Shown here in pieces: positions 53,602 to 62,095 of a stretch of DNA of 64,000 nucleotides. The notes below the pieces were generated by a model. That model saw only the letters and a program-made list of their open reading frames with translations. It had not been told where the DNA came from and did not search any database. Each line of letters begins with the position of its first letter. Positions within the stretch are counted from its first letter, which is position 1. Source of the stretch: Chitinophaga pendula (GTDB lineage: Bacteria > Bacteroidota > Bacteroidia > Chitinophagales > Chitinophagaceae). The translations under genes were made by a program, and so were the position numbers. Location of the stretch: NCBI RefSeq assembly GCF_020386615.1, contig NZ_CP077769.1, positions 4,464,001 through 4,528,000 of the forward strand. The letters run 5' to 3'.

Positions 53602-53931
53602 TTATTCTTCTGCTCCCCTGATCCGGAATACAGCATGCTGCATATCCGTATGGATCTTAAGCTGACACGCCAGCCTGCTGTCATTGTCCGCATCCGGCAA
53701 CGTATCCAGCATATCCAGCTCCGCATCCGTAGCCGGCGGCAACCCATCCAATCCCTCCAGCACCTGTACATGACAGGTAGCACACAACGCCATTCCCCCA
53801 CAGGTCGCCAGGATATTATACTCTGAGGCTTTTAACACTTCCATCAGGCTCAGCGAAATACCGTCCGGTACCTCTATCACTTGCCGCGTTCCATTGCGGT
53901 CCTCTATAGTTATACTGATCATCTCCTCCAT
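53602..53931 (-). CDS. [2Fe-2S] ferredoxin, adrenodoxin type
   Basis: The 109-residue soluble electron carrier has the [2Fe-2S] ligands Cys44, Cys50 and Cys53 in ATCGGMALCATC and Cys89 in LACQLKI, the C-x5-C-x2-C pattern of the adrenodoxin class. It starts 11 bp after the end of the ferredoxin reductase gene, which strongly suggests that the two form an NADPH to ferredoxin electron chain. The final acceptor (for example a monooxygenase, heme oxygenase or Fe-S assembly) is not encoded nearby. Confidence 0.95.
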   Translation of the reverse strand: MEEMISITIEDRNGTRQVIEVPDGISLSLMEVLKASEYNILATCGGMALCATCHVQVLEGLDGLPPATDAELDMLDTLPDADNDSRLACQLKIHTDMQHAVFRIRGAEE

Positions 53932-53942
53932 AAAACAATATT

Positions 53943-54944
53943 TTAAAACCCGTGCACCCCGTTTACCGTTGTATACTTGAAGCTGAGTCGCTGATCAGGA
54001 TACACATACTTGAATGCACTGTGCGCCATCAACGCCGCCTCATGAAAGCCACAAAGGATCAACTTTAGCTTACCGGGATAAGTGTTAATATCCCCAATAG
54101 CATATATACCTTCCACATTCGTGGAATAATCCTGCGTATTAACAGTAATAGCAGACTTGTCGATCTGCAATCCCCAGTCAGCTATAGGCCCTAGCTTAGG
54201 ACTCAACCCGAAAAGAGGGATCAGGTGCTCCGCCGCCAGCGTCGTCGTCTCCTCAGGACCCGCGATCACCACCTCCTGCAAATGCCCCATACCGGCGAGC
54301 CGCGTAATATTAGACTTCAGGATCAATTTTATCTTCTGCTGCTGCGCCAGCTGGTACACCTTCTCCGCAGAATCCGGTGCCCCACGGAAAGTATCCCCGC
54401 GATGTACTAACGTCACCTCCTTCGCTATATTAGCCAGGAAAATAGTCCAGTCCAACGCCGAGTCACCTCCTCCCGCCAGCACTACCCGACGGTCACGGAA
54501 ACGCTCGGGATCCTTGATCATATAAGCAACCCCCTTACCTTCAAACTCCTCCAGCTGCTCAATAGCCGGCTTACGGGGCTCAAAACAGCCCAGCCCTCCC
54601 GCTATCACCACCACCTTCGCATGCACCACCGTATGCTCATTCGTCGTGATCACAAAACTACCATCCTCCTGCTTGCTCACCTGCTCCACTCGCTCTCCCA
54701 AAGTATAGGTAGGATGAAAAGGAGCTATCTGCTCCAGCAAATTGTCAATCAGCACCTGCGCCTTCACCTCCGGATAACCGGGTATATCGTAAATAGGCTT
54801 CTGTGGATAGATCTCCGAAAGCTGCCCACCCACCTGTGGTAACGCATCGATCAGATGACAACGCATCTTCAGCAGGCCTGCCTCAAATACAGCAAAAAGC
54901 CCCACAGGGCCCGCTCCAATAATACAAATATCTGTAGTAGTCAT
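53943..54944 (-). CDS. Ferredoxin-NADP+ reductase, thioredoxin reductase-like type
   Basis: The 333-residue flavoprotein has an N-terminal FAD site (DICIIGAGPVGLFAVFEAGL), VGGQLSEIYPQKPIYDIPGY, the NADPH site VVLAGGGDSALDWTIFLA, and C-terminal YAIGDINTYPGKLKL. There is no CxxC disulfide as in thioredoxin reductase, and the layout matches the YumC-type ferredoxin reductases of Firmicutes and Chlorobi. It is expressed with the ferredoxin gene 11 bp downstream, so the likely reaction is electron transfer from NADPH to that ferredoxin. Confidence 0.95.
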   Translation of the reverse strand: MTTTDICIIGAGPVGLFAVFEAGLLKMRCHLIDALPQVGGQLSEIYPQKPIYDIPGYPEVKAQVLIDNLLEQIAPFHPTYTLGERVEQVSKQEDGSFVITTNEHTVVHAKVVVIAGGLGCFEPRKPAIEQLEEFEGKGVAYMIKDPERFRDRRVVLAGGGDSALDWTIFLANIAKEVTLVHRGDTFRGAPDSAEKVYQLAQQQKIKLILKSNITRLAGMGHLQEVVIAGPEETTTLAAEHLIPLFGLSPKLGPIADWGLQIDKSAITVNTQDYSTNVEGIYAIGDINTYPGKLKLILCGFHEAALMAHSAFKYVYPDQRLSFKYTTVNGVHGF

Positions 54945-55411
54945 TGTTCAATAGGTTATTTAAGTAGAGTACAATTTTGTAGTTAAAACACTAAGCTGGC
55001 AACAGGACATCCTTGTGCCTGACTCGCCCATACCAACCTGCATTCTCAGCAACAGCAGCATGGGCAAGCAAGGGCTTTTTATAGGATGGTAAGCTTGTAA
55101 ATAAAGTCATTACGTACAGGACTATACGCAGAAACCTACATCCGGTTCTAAAATGCAATCTGCAGGCAGACCTCGCACACCAACCCTATTGCCCTGCAAA
55201 GTTGTTATCTGAACAGTAAAACTACTAATCGGATTGGGAAAAGTTTTTACGCAATGCGGAAAGTGACACTTTTACCGCCAAATTGTATACCTGCCTTTTT
55301 TCCAATCTCGTAAATTCTTTTCCCTTTTCGATATCAGCAGATACCTCCCCCCATCCTACTTTTATATCCACTTAAAAACCCATCCAAATACCCGATCAAA
55401 AAAGTAAAAGT
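54945..55411. other. Gene-free stretch between ferredoxin reductase and DUF6686-like genes
   Basis: No coding frame is visible. A partial RNA-like structure is present: GCCCAT (55026-55031) with ATGGGC (55060-55065) inside CCTTG (55011-55015) with CAAGG (55069-55073), ending in a T-run at 55076-55080 on the plus strand, although no plus-strand gene precedes it. A small hairpin with GCGG/CCGC ends lies near 55256-55278. It must also hold the divergent promoters, none clear. Confidence 0.45.
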
Positions 55412-55729
55412 ATGTGCGAGACAAGACCGCTTAGCAACAATGAAGAAACCGTAGTAAGCTATTGCGTACACTGCGACACCATCTACCTGTGGCACAACAA
55501 CCTGCTGCTCACCTTCAACCCGGAAGAATTCAGCGCCTTCCACGCTGCCCTCAACCGCATGGAATTCGAAGAATGCTGCCTCCTTTTCCCCGACTATATC
55601 GAACGCCTCATTATGCACTCCCCCGTTCATAACGTACGCTTCACCTTCACCGCTTCCGAATGGAAACAACTCAAACAAGCCGTAGAAGATGCCCTGCTCA
55701 TGCAACAAGTATACGACTGCATCCGCTAA
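55412..55729 (+). CDS. DUF6686-like protein
   Basis: The 105-residue cytoplasmic protein starts MCETRPLSNNEETVV and contains YCVHCDTIYLWHNNLLLTFN, with CxxC, then FHAALNRMEF and FTFTASEWKQLKQAVEDA. From memory this corresponds to the small Bacteroidota family DUF6686, whose function is not known. The CxxC and nearby Cys could bind a metal. It ends before a hairpin at 55741-55764. Confidence 0.8.
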   Translation: MCETRPLSNNEETVVSYCVHCDTIYLWHNNLLLTFNPEEFSAFHAALNRMEFEECCLLFPDYIERLIMHSPVHNVRFTFTASEWKQLKQAVEDALLMQQVYDCIR

Positions 55730-55740
55730 AACATAACAAA

Positions 55741-55764
55741 GCCAGCCATCTTACGATGACTGGC
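55741..55764. terminator. Candidate hairpin terminator after the DUF6686-like gene
   Basis: GCCAGCCATC and GATGACTGGC pair over 10 bp with one mismatch. The T-run is 15 bp further (55779-55786), so plus-strand termination is uncertain; it could also mark the end of the convergent PmoA-like gene. Confidence 0.4.
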
Positions 55765-55807
55765 CACACGATCCTATATTTTTTTGCAATAAACTAAATA
55801 TAAGAAG

Positions 55808-57049
55808 CTACAATTTAGTCACCTTCACCACCGGCGGATAAGCATAATCATTCCAGGCAGCATCGGCAACAGCAGCGCTGATATCTCCGCTATATACCAT
55901 GATACGGTAACGTTGCGCATAGGTATGTCCTGGTTGTAATATCCACGGACGCATTTTCGTAGGGCTATAGTTCAGCATGATCTCCCCTCTTTCAATGTTT
56001 TCCGGCCATATACGTAGTGGCTGCGGCGCGTCATAATTAACAGGACTACAAAGTACCAGTATCCCCGCTTTACCTTGCGGCGTATTACCTGTGATCTTCA
56101 CCCAGTTGGCACGGGTACTGTCCGCTTCGCTCCTCCGTTTACCGGCAGACGTGAGTACTTCGCTGGTCTGTGGGGTCCAGGCTGCCGTAGCCCGAAAACT
56201 GAACCCTCCCCCATAACGATACTGCAACAGCGTCAGCGAACTATCCGTAGCACAGTTAAGCAAAGAGGTCAGGTCCCATATCCTGCGCTGCCCGTTGTCA
56301 GTAGCAGGATAGGCACGTACTTCCCATTGTTCGTTCAAGGCCACCTGCTCCCCTCCGCCCTTGAGTACAACATGCTCCTGCCGCACCCGGAAACCACTCC
56401 ATATCATACCATCTGTACGGGCCAGCAAGCCAGCAAACCGTACAGTACCTTCTTTCTTCTGCAGGTTCCAGAAGTCAATCTCCTCCCCGCGGAACTGCGT
56501 ATGCGTCCACGGATTCCAGATACCCGTATGATGCCAGTGCCCTTTGGCATGCAGGTTGGTCAGCACAGCCCCGTTAGGTGCCCACAAAGGATGAATAAAT
56601 CCGCTACGCCGGTACATCGTATCCACACCTGCCGGCGGATAGATTGTCCGGTAATTATACTGTAATATCGAAGTCCCTCCCTCCCTTAGTACCAATGCAC
56701 CGGCACTGTCAATGGTGTACATCACCACATCGACAGACCTCGCCTCCCGCCGGCGAAGCAACTCGTAAGTACGGGTCTTCCCCGCAGCCGTAGCACCTGA
56801 CAAGATCCACCACAACTGTCGCTCCCCATCCCCACTCACCTGGAACGGCGTCACCACCCGCTGCCCTCCCTTTACCTCCACCAGCTGTAAAGCCGTGTCT
56901 GCATCAAAGGTCAATAGGTCCAACGCACAATGCACCAGGCTGCTTTCACGGGCATATGATCCCGAGGATACCGCGATGCGCGCCAACACCTGTGCCAGGC
57001 CGGTAATAGGAAACAATAAGATCAGTAAGAGGATAAAACGTGATTTCAT
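55808..57049 (-). CDS. Secreted PmoA-like (DUF6807) family protein
   Basis: The 413-residue protein has a signal peptide (1-20, MKSRFILLLILLFP...GLAQ) and a large beta-rich domain. The segment YRRSGFIHPLWAPNGAVLTN followed by GHWHHTGIWNPWTHTQFRGE holds a dense His-rich motif, characteristic of the PmoA/DUF6807 family. Despite the name, which comes from methane monooxygenase annotation, these proteins are not shown to be methane oxygenases; they are often near sugar-related genes. The frame is open to 57100 but the signal peptide starts at 57049. It is divergent from the small gene at 57077. Confidence 0.85.
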   Translation of the reverse strand: MKSRFILLLILLFPITGLAQVLARIAVSSGSYARESSLVHCALDLLTFDADTALQLVEVKGGQRVVTPFQVSGDGERQLWWILSGATAAGKTRTYELLRRREARSVDVVMYTIDSAGALVLREGGTSILQYNYRTIYPPAGVDTMYRRSGFIHPLWAPNGAVLTNLHAKGHWHHTGIWNPWTHTQFRGEEIDFWNLQKKEGTVRFAGLLARTDGMIWSGFRVRQEHVVLKGGGEQVALNEQWEVRAYPATDNGQRRIWDLTSLLNCATDSSLTLLQYRYGGGFSFRATAAWTPQTSEVLTSAGKRRSEADSTRANWVKITGNTPQGKAGILVLCSPVNYDAPQPLRIWPENIERGEIMLNYSPTKMRPWILQPGHTYAQRYRIMVYSGDISAAVADAAWNDYAYPPVVKVTKL

Positions 57050-57076
57050 AACGTGAAAATGTGTTAACTTGATACC

Positions 57077-57331
57077 ATGGCAGATCAACAATACCTGCAA
57101 TTAGAAGGGCAGCTCGAGCTGCGCATATTTTACGAGAATACAAAGAACCAATTGTTCGGTCTGTACCTGGTAGCCGCTGACACCAGCTACCTGATACGAC
57201 CCGCTGACTCCCCTCCGGATATCGACAACCCCTTCCTGCCCTATGCAGGCAACTATATCACAGCTACCGGGTATGTAGAAGACGACGTATTCCTCGCCAC
57301 CTACTGGTCGATCCGGGAAGACAACGACTGA
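57077..57331 (+). CDS. Small protein of unknown function
   Basis: The 84-residue protein begins MADQQYLQLEGQLELRIFY and has alternating hydrophobic strands (FGLYLVAADTSYLI, GNYITATGYVEDDVFLATYW), suggesting a small beta-barrel such as an OB fold. It is acidic with no signal peptide. I recognise no motif. The start lies 27 bp from the divergent PmoA-like gene, so they may share a promoter region. It ends 13 bp before the convergent epimerase gene. Confidence 0.6.
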   Translation: MADQQYLQLEGQLELRIFYENTKNQLFGLYLVAADTSYLIRPADSPPDIDNPFLPYAGNYITATGYVEDDVFLATYWSIREDND

Positions 57332-57344
57332 TAACCACCTATAA

Positions 57345-58358
57345 CTATCTCCGCAATACCGCGCCGGTACCCGGCCGGTCAGCATAGATAATACGCCCGT
57401 CTTCTATACGGATACCGTCTGCCGTATCTTCCGCCAGCAACAACGGTCCATCCATGTCCACATAGTCCAATAAGGGCAACAGATGCGCTACCGCCGATGT
57501 ACCCACAGTACTCTCATTCATACTACCCGTCATCACCTGCATACCCAACGTACGGGCCTGGTCAATCATTCGCCTCGCCGGCGTGATACCGCCGCACTTT
57601 GTCAGCTTGATATTGATACCATGGAAATATCCGTGACACTTTTCCACGTCACCGGCCACAATGCAACTCTCATCTGCGATCACCGGCAGCGCCACCTGGC
57701 TATATACCTGCCGCATTCCCTCCCAGTCCGCCGCCGGCATCGGCTGCTCGATGAACTCTACGCCCAGCTTAGCCAATGCCTCCGCATTACGCAACGTCTC
57801 CGTCACTCCCCATGCACAGTTGGCATCCACCCGGAATATCGCATCCGTATGCTGCCGCAACGCCTTGATGATGGCAATATCCTCTTTAGTACCGAGTTTG
57901 ATCTTGTAGATAGGCCAGGGAAACTCCTGCAGCTTACGTACCATATTGTCGATCGTATCAATACCAATCGTATAGTCCGTCAGCGGGTTATGGGATATAT
58001 CCAATCCCCATACCTGGTACAAAGGCTGCCCCTGCTGCTGGGCATATAGGTCATAAGCCGCCAGGTCCAGAGCACAAAGGGCAAACATGTTATCGGCAAA
58101 CAACGGGTATAGCTGCTCCCAGAACACCTCAGGCGATTCAAACCTATAGCTTTCTATAAATGACCGGTGCTCCTCTATAGCCGCCATCAGCAATGGCACC
58201 GTCATATGGTAATAGGAATTATCAACCGTCTCCCCCAGCCCGGTATGACCGTCCCGCTCCAATGCTACTACCAGCACCGGCTGCACGTCTTTGGACTTTC
58301 GGGAAATGGTGAACGTATGCCTGAACTTCAACTCATAAGGGTATAAATGCAACTTCAT
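57345..58358 (-). CDS. Dipeptide epimerase (enolase superfamily, L-Ala-D/L-Glu type)
   Basis: The 337-residue enzyme has the muconate-lactonizing enzyme fold: catalytic Lys in IYKIKLGTKED, metal ligands in FRVDANCAW (Asp), EFIEQPM (Glu) and VIADESC (Asp), and the second Lys in NIKLTKCGG. Such enzymes epimerise L-Ala-D-Glu from peptidoglycan turnover to L-Ala-L-Glu; this would fit with mpl and PBP4 elsewhere in the window. Other dipeptides are possible. It lies 81 bp downstream of dnaK with a terminator between. Confidence 0.93.
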   Translation of the reverse strand: MKLHLYPYELKFRHTFTISRKSKDVQPVLVVALERDGHTGLGETVDNSYYHMTVPLLMAAIEEHRSFIESYRFESPEVFWEQLYPLFADNMFALCALDLAAYDLYAQQQGQPLYQVWGLDISHNPLTDYTIGIDTIDNMVRKLQEFPWPIYKIKLGTKEDIAIIKALRQHTDAIFRVDANCAWGVTETLRNAEALAKLGVEFIEQPMPAADWEGMRQVYSQVALPVIADESCIVAGDVEKCHGYFHGINIKLTKCGGITPARRMIDQARTLGMQVMTGSMNESTVGTSAVAHLLPLLDYVDMDGPLLLAEDTADGIRIEDGRIIYADRPGTGAVLRR

Positions 58359-58391
58359 ATGGATATCTCTATCATAGAAAAATACAAAAAA

Positions 58392-58414
58392 AGCCCGGTA
58401 CCATGTACCGGGCT
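58392..58414 (-). terminator. Intrinsic terminator of dnaK
   Basis: On the minus strand AGCCCGGTAC and GTACCGGGCT pair over 10 bp with a 3-nt loop, followed by a run of seven T. It separates dnaK from the epimerase gene. Confidence 0.93.
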
Positions 58415-58439
58415 CTTAAAAACTATATAAAGTATGTTG

Positions 58440-60359
58440 CTATTTCACTTCTTCAAATTCAGCATCCGTTACACCCTCAGCACCTCCTGCGTTACCTCCC
58501 TGAGCACCTGCGCCTGCATTGGCGTCAGCACCGGGAGCACCATTAGGCTGGGCCTCCTGTGTAGCCTTGTACATCTCTTCAGAAGCAGCAGTCCAGGCAG
58601 CATTCAGTTCAGCTACAGTAGCATCTACCTGCGCCAGGTCCTGGCTCTTATGAGCTTCTTTTACTTTATTCAACGCCGCTTCGATAGCAGCTTTTTTATC
58701 GGCAGACAACTTGTCACCATACTCTTTCAGCTGTTTCTCCGTCTGGAAAATCAGGCTGTCAGCTTGGTTCAACTTCTCGATACGCTCACGTTGCTCCTTA
58801 TCCGAAGCCTCGTTCGCTTTCGCTTCCGCTTTCATCTTTTCAACCTCATCCTTGCTCAGACCACTACCCGCTTCGATACGGATGTTCTGGCTCTTACCGG
58901 TGCCCTTATCTTTTGCAGTTACATGCAACAGACCGTTGGCATCGATATCGAATATCACCTCGATCTGAGGTACCCCACGCGGAGCAGGAGGAAGATCAGA
59001 CAAAATGAACCGGCCCAGAGTACGGTTTTGAGCCGCCATAGGTCGCTCACCTTGCAGTACATGGATCTCTACGCTAGGCTGGTTGTCAGCAGCAGTGGAG
59101 AACACCTCTGACTTCTTGGTAGGAATAGTAGTGTTGGATTCGATCAGTTTGGTGAATACACCCCCCATCGTTTCGATACCCAGTGACAGCGGCGTTACGT
59201 CCAGCAACAGTACATCTTTTACCTCACCAGTCAATACACCACCCTGTATAGCAGCACCTACAGCTACTACTTCATCCGGATTTACACCCCTGTTAGGCTT
59301 CTTACCGAAGAATTTCTCTACCACTTCCTGGATCTTCGGAATACGGGTAGAACCACCTACCAGGATCACTTCGTCAATCTCAGAAGTAGAAAGACCAGCA
59401 TCTTGCAACGCCTTGCGGCAAGGCTCTAACGTACGCTCTACCAGACTGTCGCTCAGCTGCTCAAATTTAGCACGGCTCAGCTTACGCACCAGGTGCTTAG
59501 GCACACCGTCCACAGCAGTGATATAAGGCAGGTTGATCTCTGTCTCCTGAGAAGAAGACAACTCGATCTTCGCTTTCTCAGCAGCCTCTTTCAGACGCTG
59601 CCATGCCATTGGATCTTTGTGCAGGTCAACCGCTTCATCTTTCTTAAACTCATCTGCCAGCCAATCCATGATCACTTTATCAAAGTCATCACCACCCAGG
59701 TGAGTGTCACCATTGGTAGACTTCACTTCAAACACACCATCACCCAACTCCAGAATAGAGATATCGAAAGTACCACCACCCAGGTCAAATACGGCGATTT
59801 TGCTGTCAACATGTTTTTTGTCAAGACCATAAGCCAGCGCTGCTGCCGTAGGCTCGTTAATGATACGACGTACTGTCAGACCGGCAATTTCACCTGCCTC
59901 TTTGGTCGCCTGACGCTGCGCATCGTTAAAATAAGCAGGTACAGTAATAACCGCTTCAGTTACTTCCTGACCCAGATAATCTTCCGCCGTTTTCTTCATC
60001 TTCTGCAGGATCATCGCTGAAATCTCCTGCGGAGTATAAGGACGGCCATCTATATCTACCCGGGTAGTATTATTATCACCCTTTACCACTTTATAGCTCA
60101 CGTGATCGATCTCACTGGTCACCTCATTGTAATGACGTCCCATGAAACGTTTCACGGACATGATAGTGTTCACAGGGTTGGTGATCGCCTGGCGCTTAGC
60201 CGGATCGCCCACTTTACGCTCCCCGTTCTTCAAAAATGCCACCACGGAGGGGGTCGTTCTTCTGCCTTCATCATTGGCAATAACTACCGGTTCGTTACCT
60301 TCCATTACGGCAACACATGAGTTGGTAGTTCCTAAGTCAATACCTATTATTTTTCCCAT
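58440..60359 (-). CDS. dnaK: Molecular chaperone DnaK (Hsp70)
   Basis: The 639-residue chaperone binds exposed hydrophobic stretches of proteins in an ATP cycle with DnaJ and GrpE. Hallmarks: [17 protein letters not shown] at the N-terminus, [30 protein letters not shown], and [18 protein letters not shown] at the linker, then a lid ending in a Gly/Ala-rich tail and EEVK. Length is normal. DnaJ and GrpE genes are not adjacent. A good purine-rich ribosome site (AAAGGAG) stands 12 nt upstream. Confidence 0.98.
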   Translation of the reverse strand: MGKIIGIDLGTTNSCVAVMEGNEPVVIANDEGRRTTPSVVAFLKNGERKVGDPAKRQAITNPVNTIMSVKRFMGRHYNEVTSEIDHVSYKVVKGDNNTTRVDIDGRPYTPQEISAMILQKMKKTAEDYLGQEVTEAVITVPAYFNDAQRQATKEAGEIAGLTVRRIINEPTAAALAYGLDKKHVDSKIAVFDLGGGTFDISILELGDGVFEVKSTNGDTHLGGDDFDKVIMDWLADEFKKDEAVDLHKDPMAWQRLKEAAEKAKIELSSSQETEINLPYITAVDGVPKHLVRKLSRAKFEQLSDSLVERTLEPCRKALQDAGLSTSEIDEVILVGGSTRIPKIQEVVEKFFGKKPNRGVNPDEVVAVGAAIQGGVLTGEVKDVLLLDVTPLSLGIETMGGVFTKLIESNTTIPTKKSEVFSTAADNQPSVEIHVLQGERPMAAQNRTLGRFILSDLPPAPRGVPQIEVIFDIDANGLLHVTAKDKGTGKSQNIRIEAGSGLSKDEVEKMKAEAKANEASDKEQRERIEKLNQADSLIFQTEKQLKEYGDKLSADKKAAIEAALNKVKEAHKSQDLAQVDATVAELNAAWTAASEEMYKATQEAQPNGAPGADANAGAGAQGGNAGGAEGVTDAEFEEVK

Positions 60360-60371
60360 AATATAAATATT

Positions 60372-60378
60372 CTCCTTT
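60372..60378 (-). promoter_or_regulatory. Ribosome-binding site of dnaK
   Basis: On the minus strand AAAGGAG lies 12 nt upstream of the dnaK ATG. Strong Shine-Dalgarno sites are rare in Bacteroidota, so it is notable for a highly expressed gene. Spacing is a little long. Confidence 0.5.
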
Positions 60379-60473
60379 AGTTGTAAGTATTCAAGTCTGT
60401 GAACTACTGTTAGTCAATGATTATGCCAAGCAAAATTTTATGCAAATATGTCAGTCCATATGATAAAAGGACC

Positions 60474-60481
60474 TATATTTG
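60474..60481 (+). promoter_or_regulatory. Candidate -7 element for the OmpA gene
   Basis: TATATTTG matches TAnnTTTG, 101 bp before the OmpA start; no clear -33 element about 20 bp upstream. Confidence 0.35.
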
Positions 60482-60582
60482 AAAAAAAAGTCCGCAAGGC
60501 TTGTCAGCCCCCCTAATTACCCCGATACCTTGATTTCTGTTCGATAATGTGTAGTATAACTAACCTCTAACCTTTTAAATTT

Positions 60583-61929
60583 ATGAAAACATCCACAATC
60601 ACGAGGGGTCTATCCATGCTGGCCTTAGCCTTCCCCCTGCTCACCAAAGCACAAACGGAACCCACTCCCGCAAAAACCGGCATCTTCAATGGCCAAAAAA
60701 GCTACAGAACCTGGTCCATCGGTGTGAATGGCGGTCTCCTCGCCCCCGTAGTAGCCACCGGCGGTGGCAACGACTTCACCAAATGGAAAGTCTCCGCAGG
60801 TTATGGTGCCTATGTCAAATGGCAGCTCTTACATGCTTTAGCCATCCGTGCCGACTTTGTAGGTGGCAAACTCACCGCCAATAACGACAACAAACTCGGC
60901 AATGGCGACAATCCTAATCGTCCCTACAAATCCTTTGAAACTAAATTAAAATGGACAGCCGCCCTTAGCGCCCAGGCCAATATCGCCACCATCAACTGGC
61001 TACATCGCCAAAGCTTCGCACAGCTGTTCGTTACTCTCGGTGGTGGTATCGCCGGCTACAACCCGACCCTCACCAGGAACAATAACACCACAGAAGAATA
61101 TAAACCAAGCGGTACTATCAAAGAATTCTTCGTTCCCGTAGGCGTAGGCGCCAAATTCAAACTGTCAGACTTCATCAACCTCGACCTGGGATATACCATG
61201 AACTTCGTCGATGGCGATAACCTCGATGGATTCTACTATGGCTCCAGTCGCGATAAATATTCCTATGGCTACGCCGGCCTCGAATTCAGCCTCGGCTCCA
61301 GAAGTAAACCACAACTGGCATGGCAGAACCCCGCCGCCGTACTCTACGATGACCTCCTGGCCCAAAAAGCACAACTGCAACAGGAACTCAATGCCTCCCG
61401 TAGCAACAGTGCCCGCCTCACCGCTGAAATGGAAAAACTCCTCAAAGACAGCGACGGCGACGGCGTTTCCGATGTGTTCGACAAATGCCCAGGCACCCCC
61501 GCAGGTAGCCGCGTAGATGGCGCCGGCTGCGAACTGCCAAAAGATACCACACCTAAAACAGTACAGGTCACTGTGACAGAAGAAGACCGCCGCCTCGTAA
61601 GAGATGCTATCCAAAACCTCGAATTCGAAACAGCCAAATCCAGCATCAAACCATCCTCCTACGCTTCCCTCGACAGAGTGGCCGAAATGCTGAAAACAAA
61701 AGGATTCAGCCTCAAACTAGCCGGCCACACCGACAACGTAGGCAAAGCCGATAAAAATATGATCCTCTCCAAAGACCGCGCAGAGTCCGTAAAAGCATAC
61801 CTCGTCAGCAAAGGAGCCAACCCCTCCAAAATAGAAGCCGTAGGCTATGGCATGACACAGCCCATCGCTTCTAACAAAACTGCCGCAGGCCGCCAAAAGA
61901 ACAGACGCGTGGAATTCACTTTGTATTAA
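60583..61929 (+). CDS. OmpA-family outer-membrane protein
   Basis: The 448-residue protein has a signal peptide (1-23, ending LLTKAQ), an N-terminal beta-barrel of about 230 residues, a short coiled segment (about 255-285, DDLLAQKAQLQQELNASRS), a calcium-type thrombospondin-3 repeat (DSDGDGVSDVFDKCPGTPAG) and a C-terminal OmpA domain with LAGHTDNVGKADKNMILSKD and the closing AAGRQKNRRVEFTLY, which binds peptidoglycan. It anchors the outer membrane to the wall. It ends in a strong terminator. Confidence 0.96.
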   Translation: MKTSTITRGLSMLALAFPLLTKAQTEPTPAKTGIFNGQKSYRTWSIGVNGGLLAPVVATGGGNDFTKWKVSAGYGAYVKWQLLHALAIRADFVGGKLTANNDNKLGNGDNPNRPYKSFETKLKWTAALSAQANIATINWLHRQSFAQLFVTLGGGIAGYNPTLTRNNNTTEEYKPSGTIKEFFVPVGVGAKFKLSDFINLDLGYTMNFVDGDNLDGFYYGSSRDKYSYGYAGLEFSLGSRSKPQLAWQNPAAVLYDDLLAQKAQLQQELNASRSNSARLTAEMEKLLKDSDGDGVSDVFDKCPGTPAGSRVDGAGCELPKDTTPKTVQVTVTEEDRRLVRDAIQNLEFETAKSSIKPSSYASLDRVAEMLKTKGFSLKLAGHTDNVGKADKNMILSKDRAESVKAYLVSKGANPSKIEAVGYGMTQPIASNKTAAGRQKNRRVEFTLY

Positions 61930-61946
61930 TAGTAATATCATCCTAA

Positions 61947-61986
61947 AACAAAAAAGGTGAGGGTCAGTACCCTCACCTTTTTTGTT
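61947..61986 (+). terminator. Intrinsic terminator after the OmpA gene
   Basis: AACAAAAAAGGTGAGGGT pairs perfectly with its complement over 18 bp around a 4-nt loop, and T residues follow. Confidence 0.95.
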
Positions 61987-62095
61987 TTTTATCCCCCTAC
62001 ATAAAAAGAACACGACCCTACACAATACCGGGTAATAATATTGCTGAGGGAATCATTAGATTTGCAGTCTATTTTTTGTATTAATTGTTTTCAAC

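Noticed and set aside
54945..55411. Known riboswitch
   Set aside because: I could not match the segment to any riboswitch consensus I know; only generic stems are visible.
58440..60020. Plus-strand frames within dnaK
   Set aside because: They are shadows of the highly conserved DnaK reading frame.
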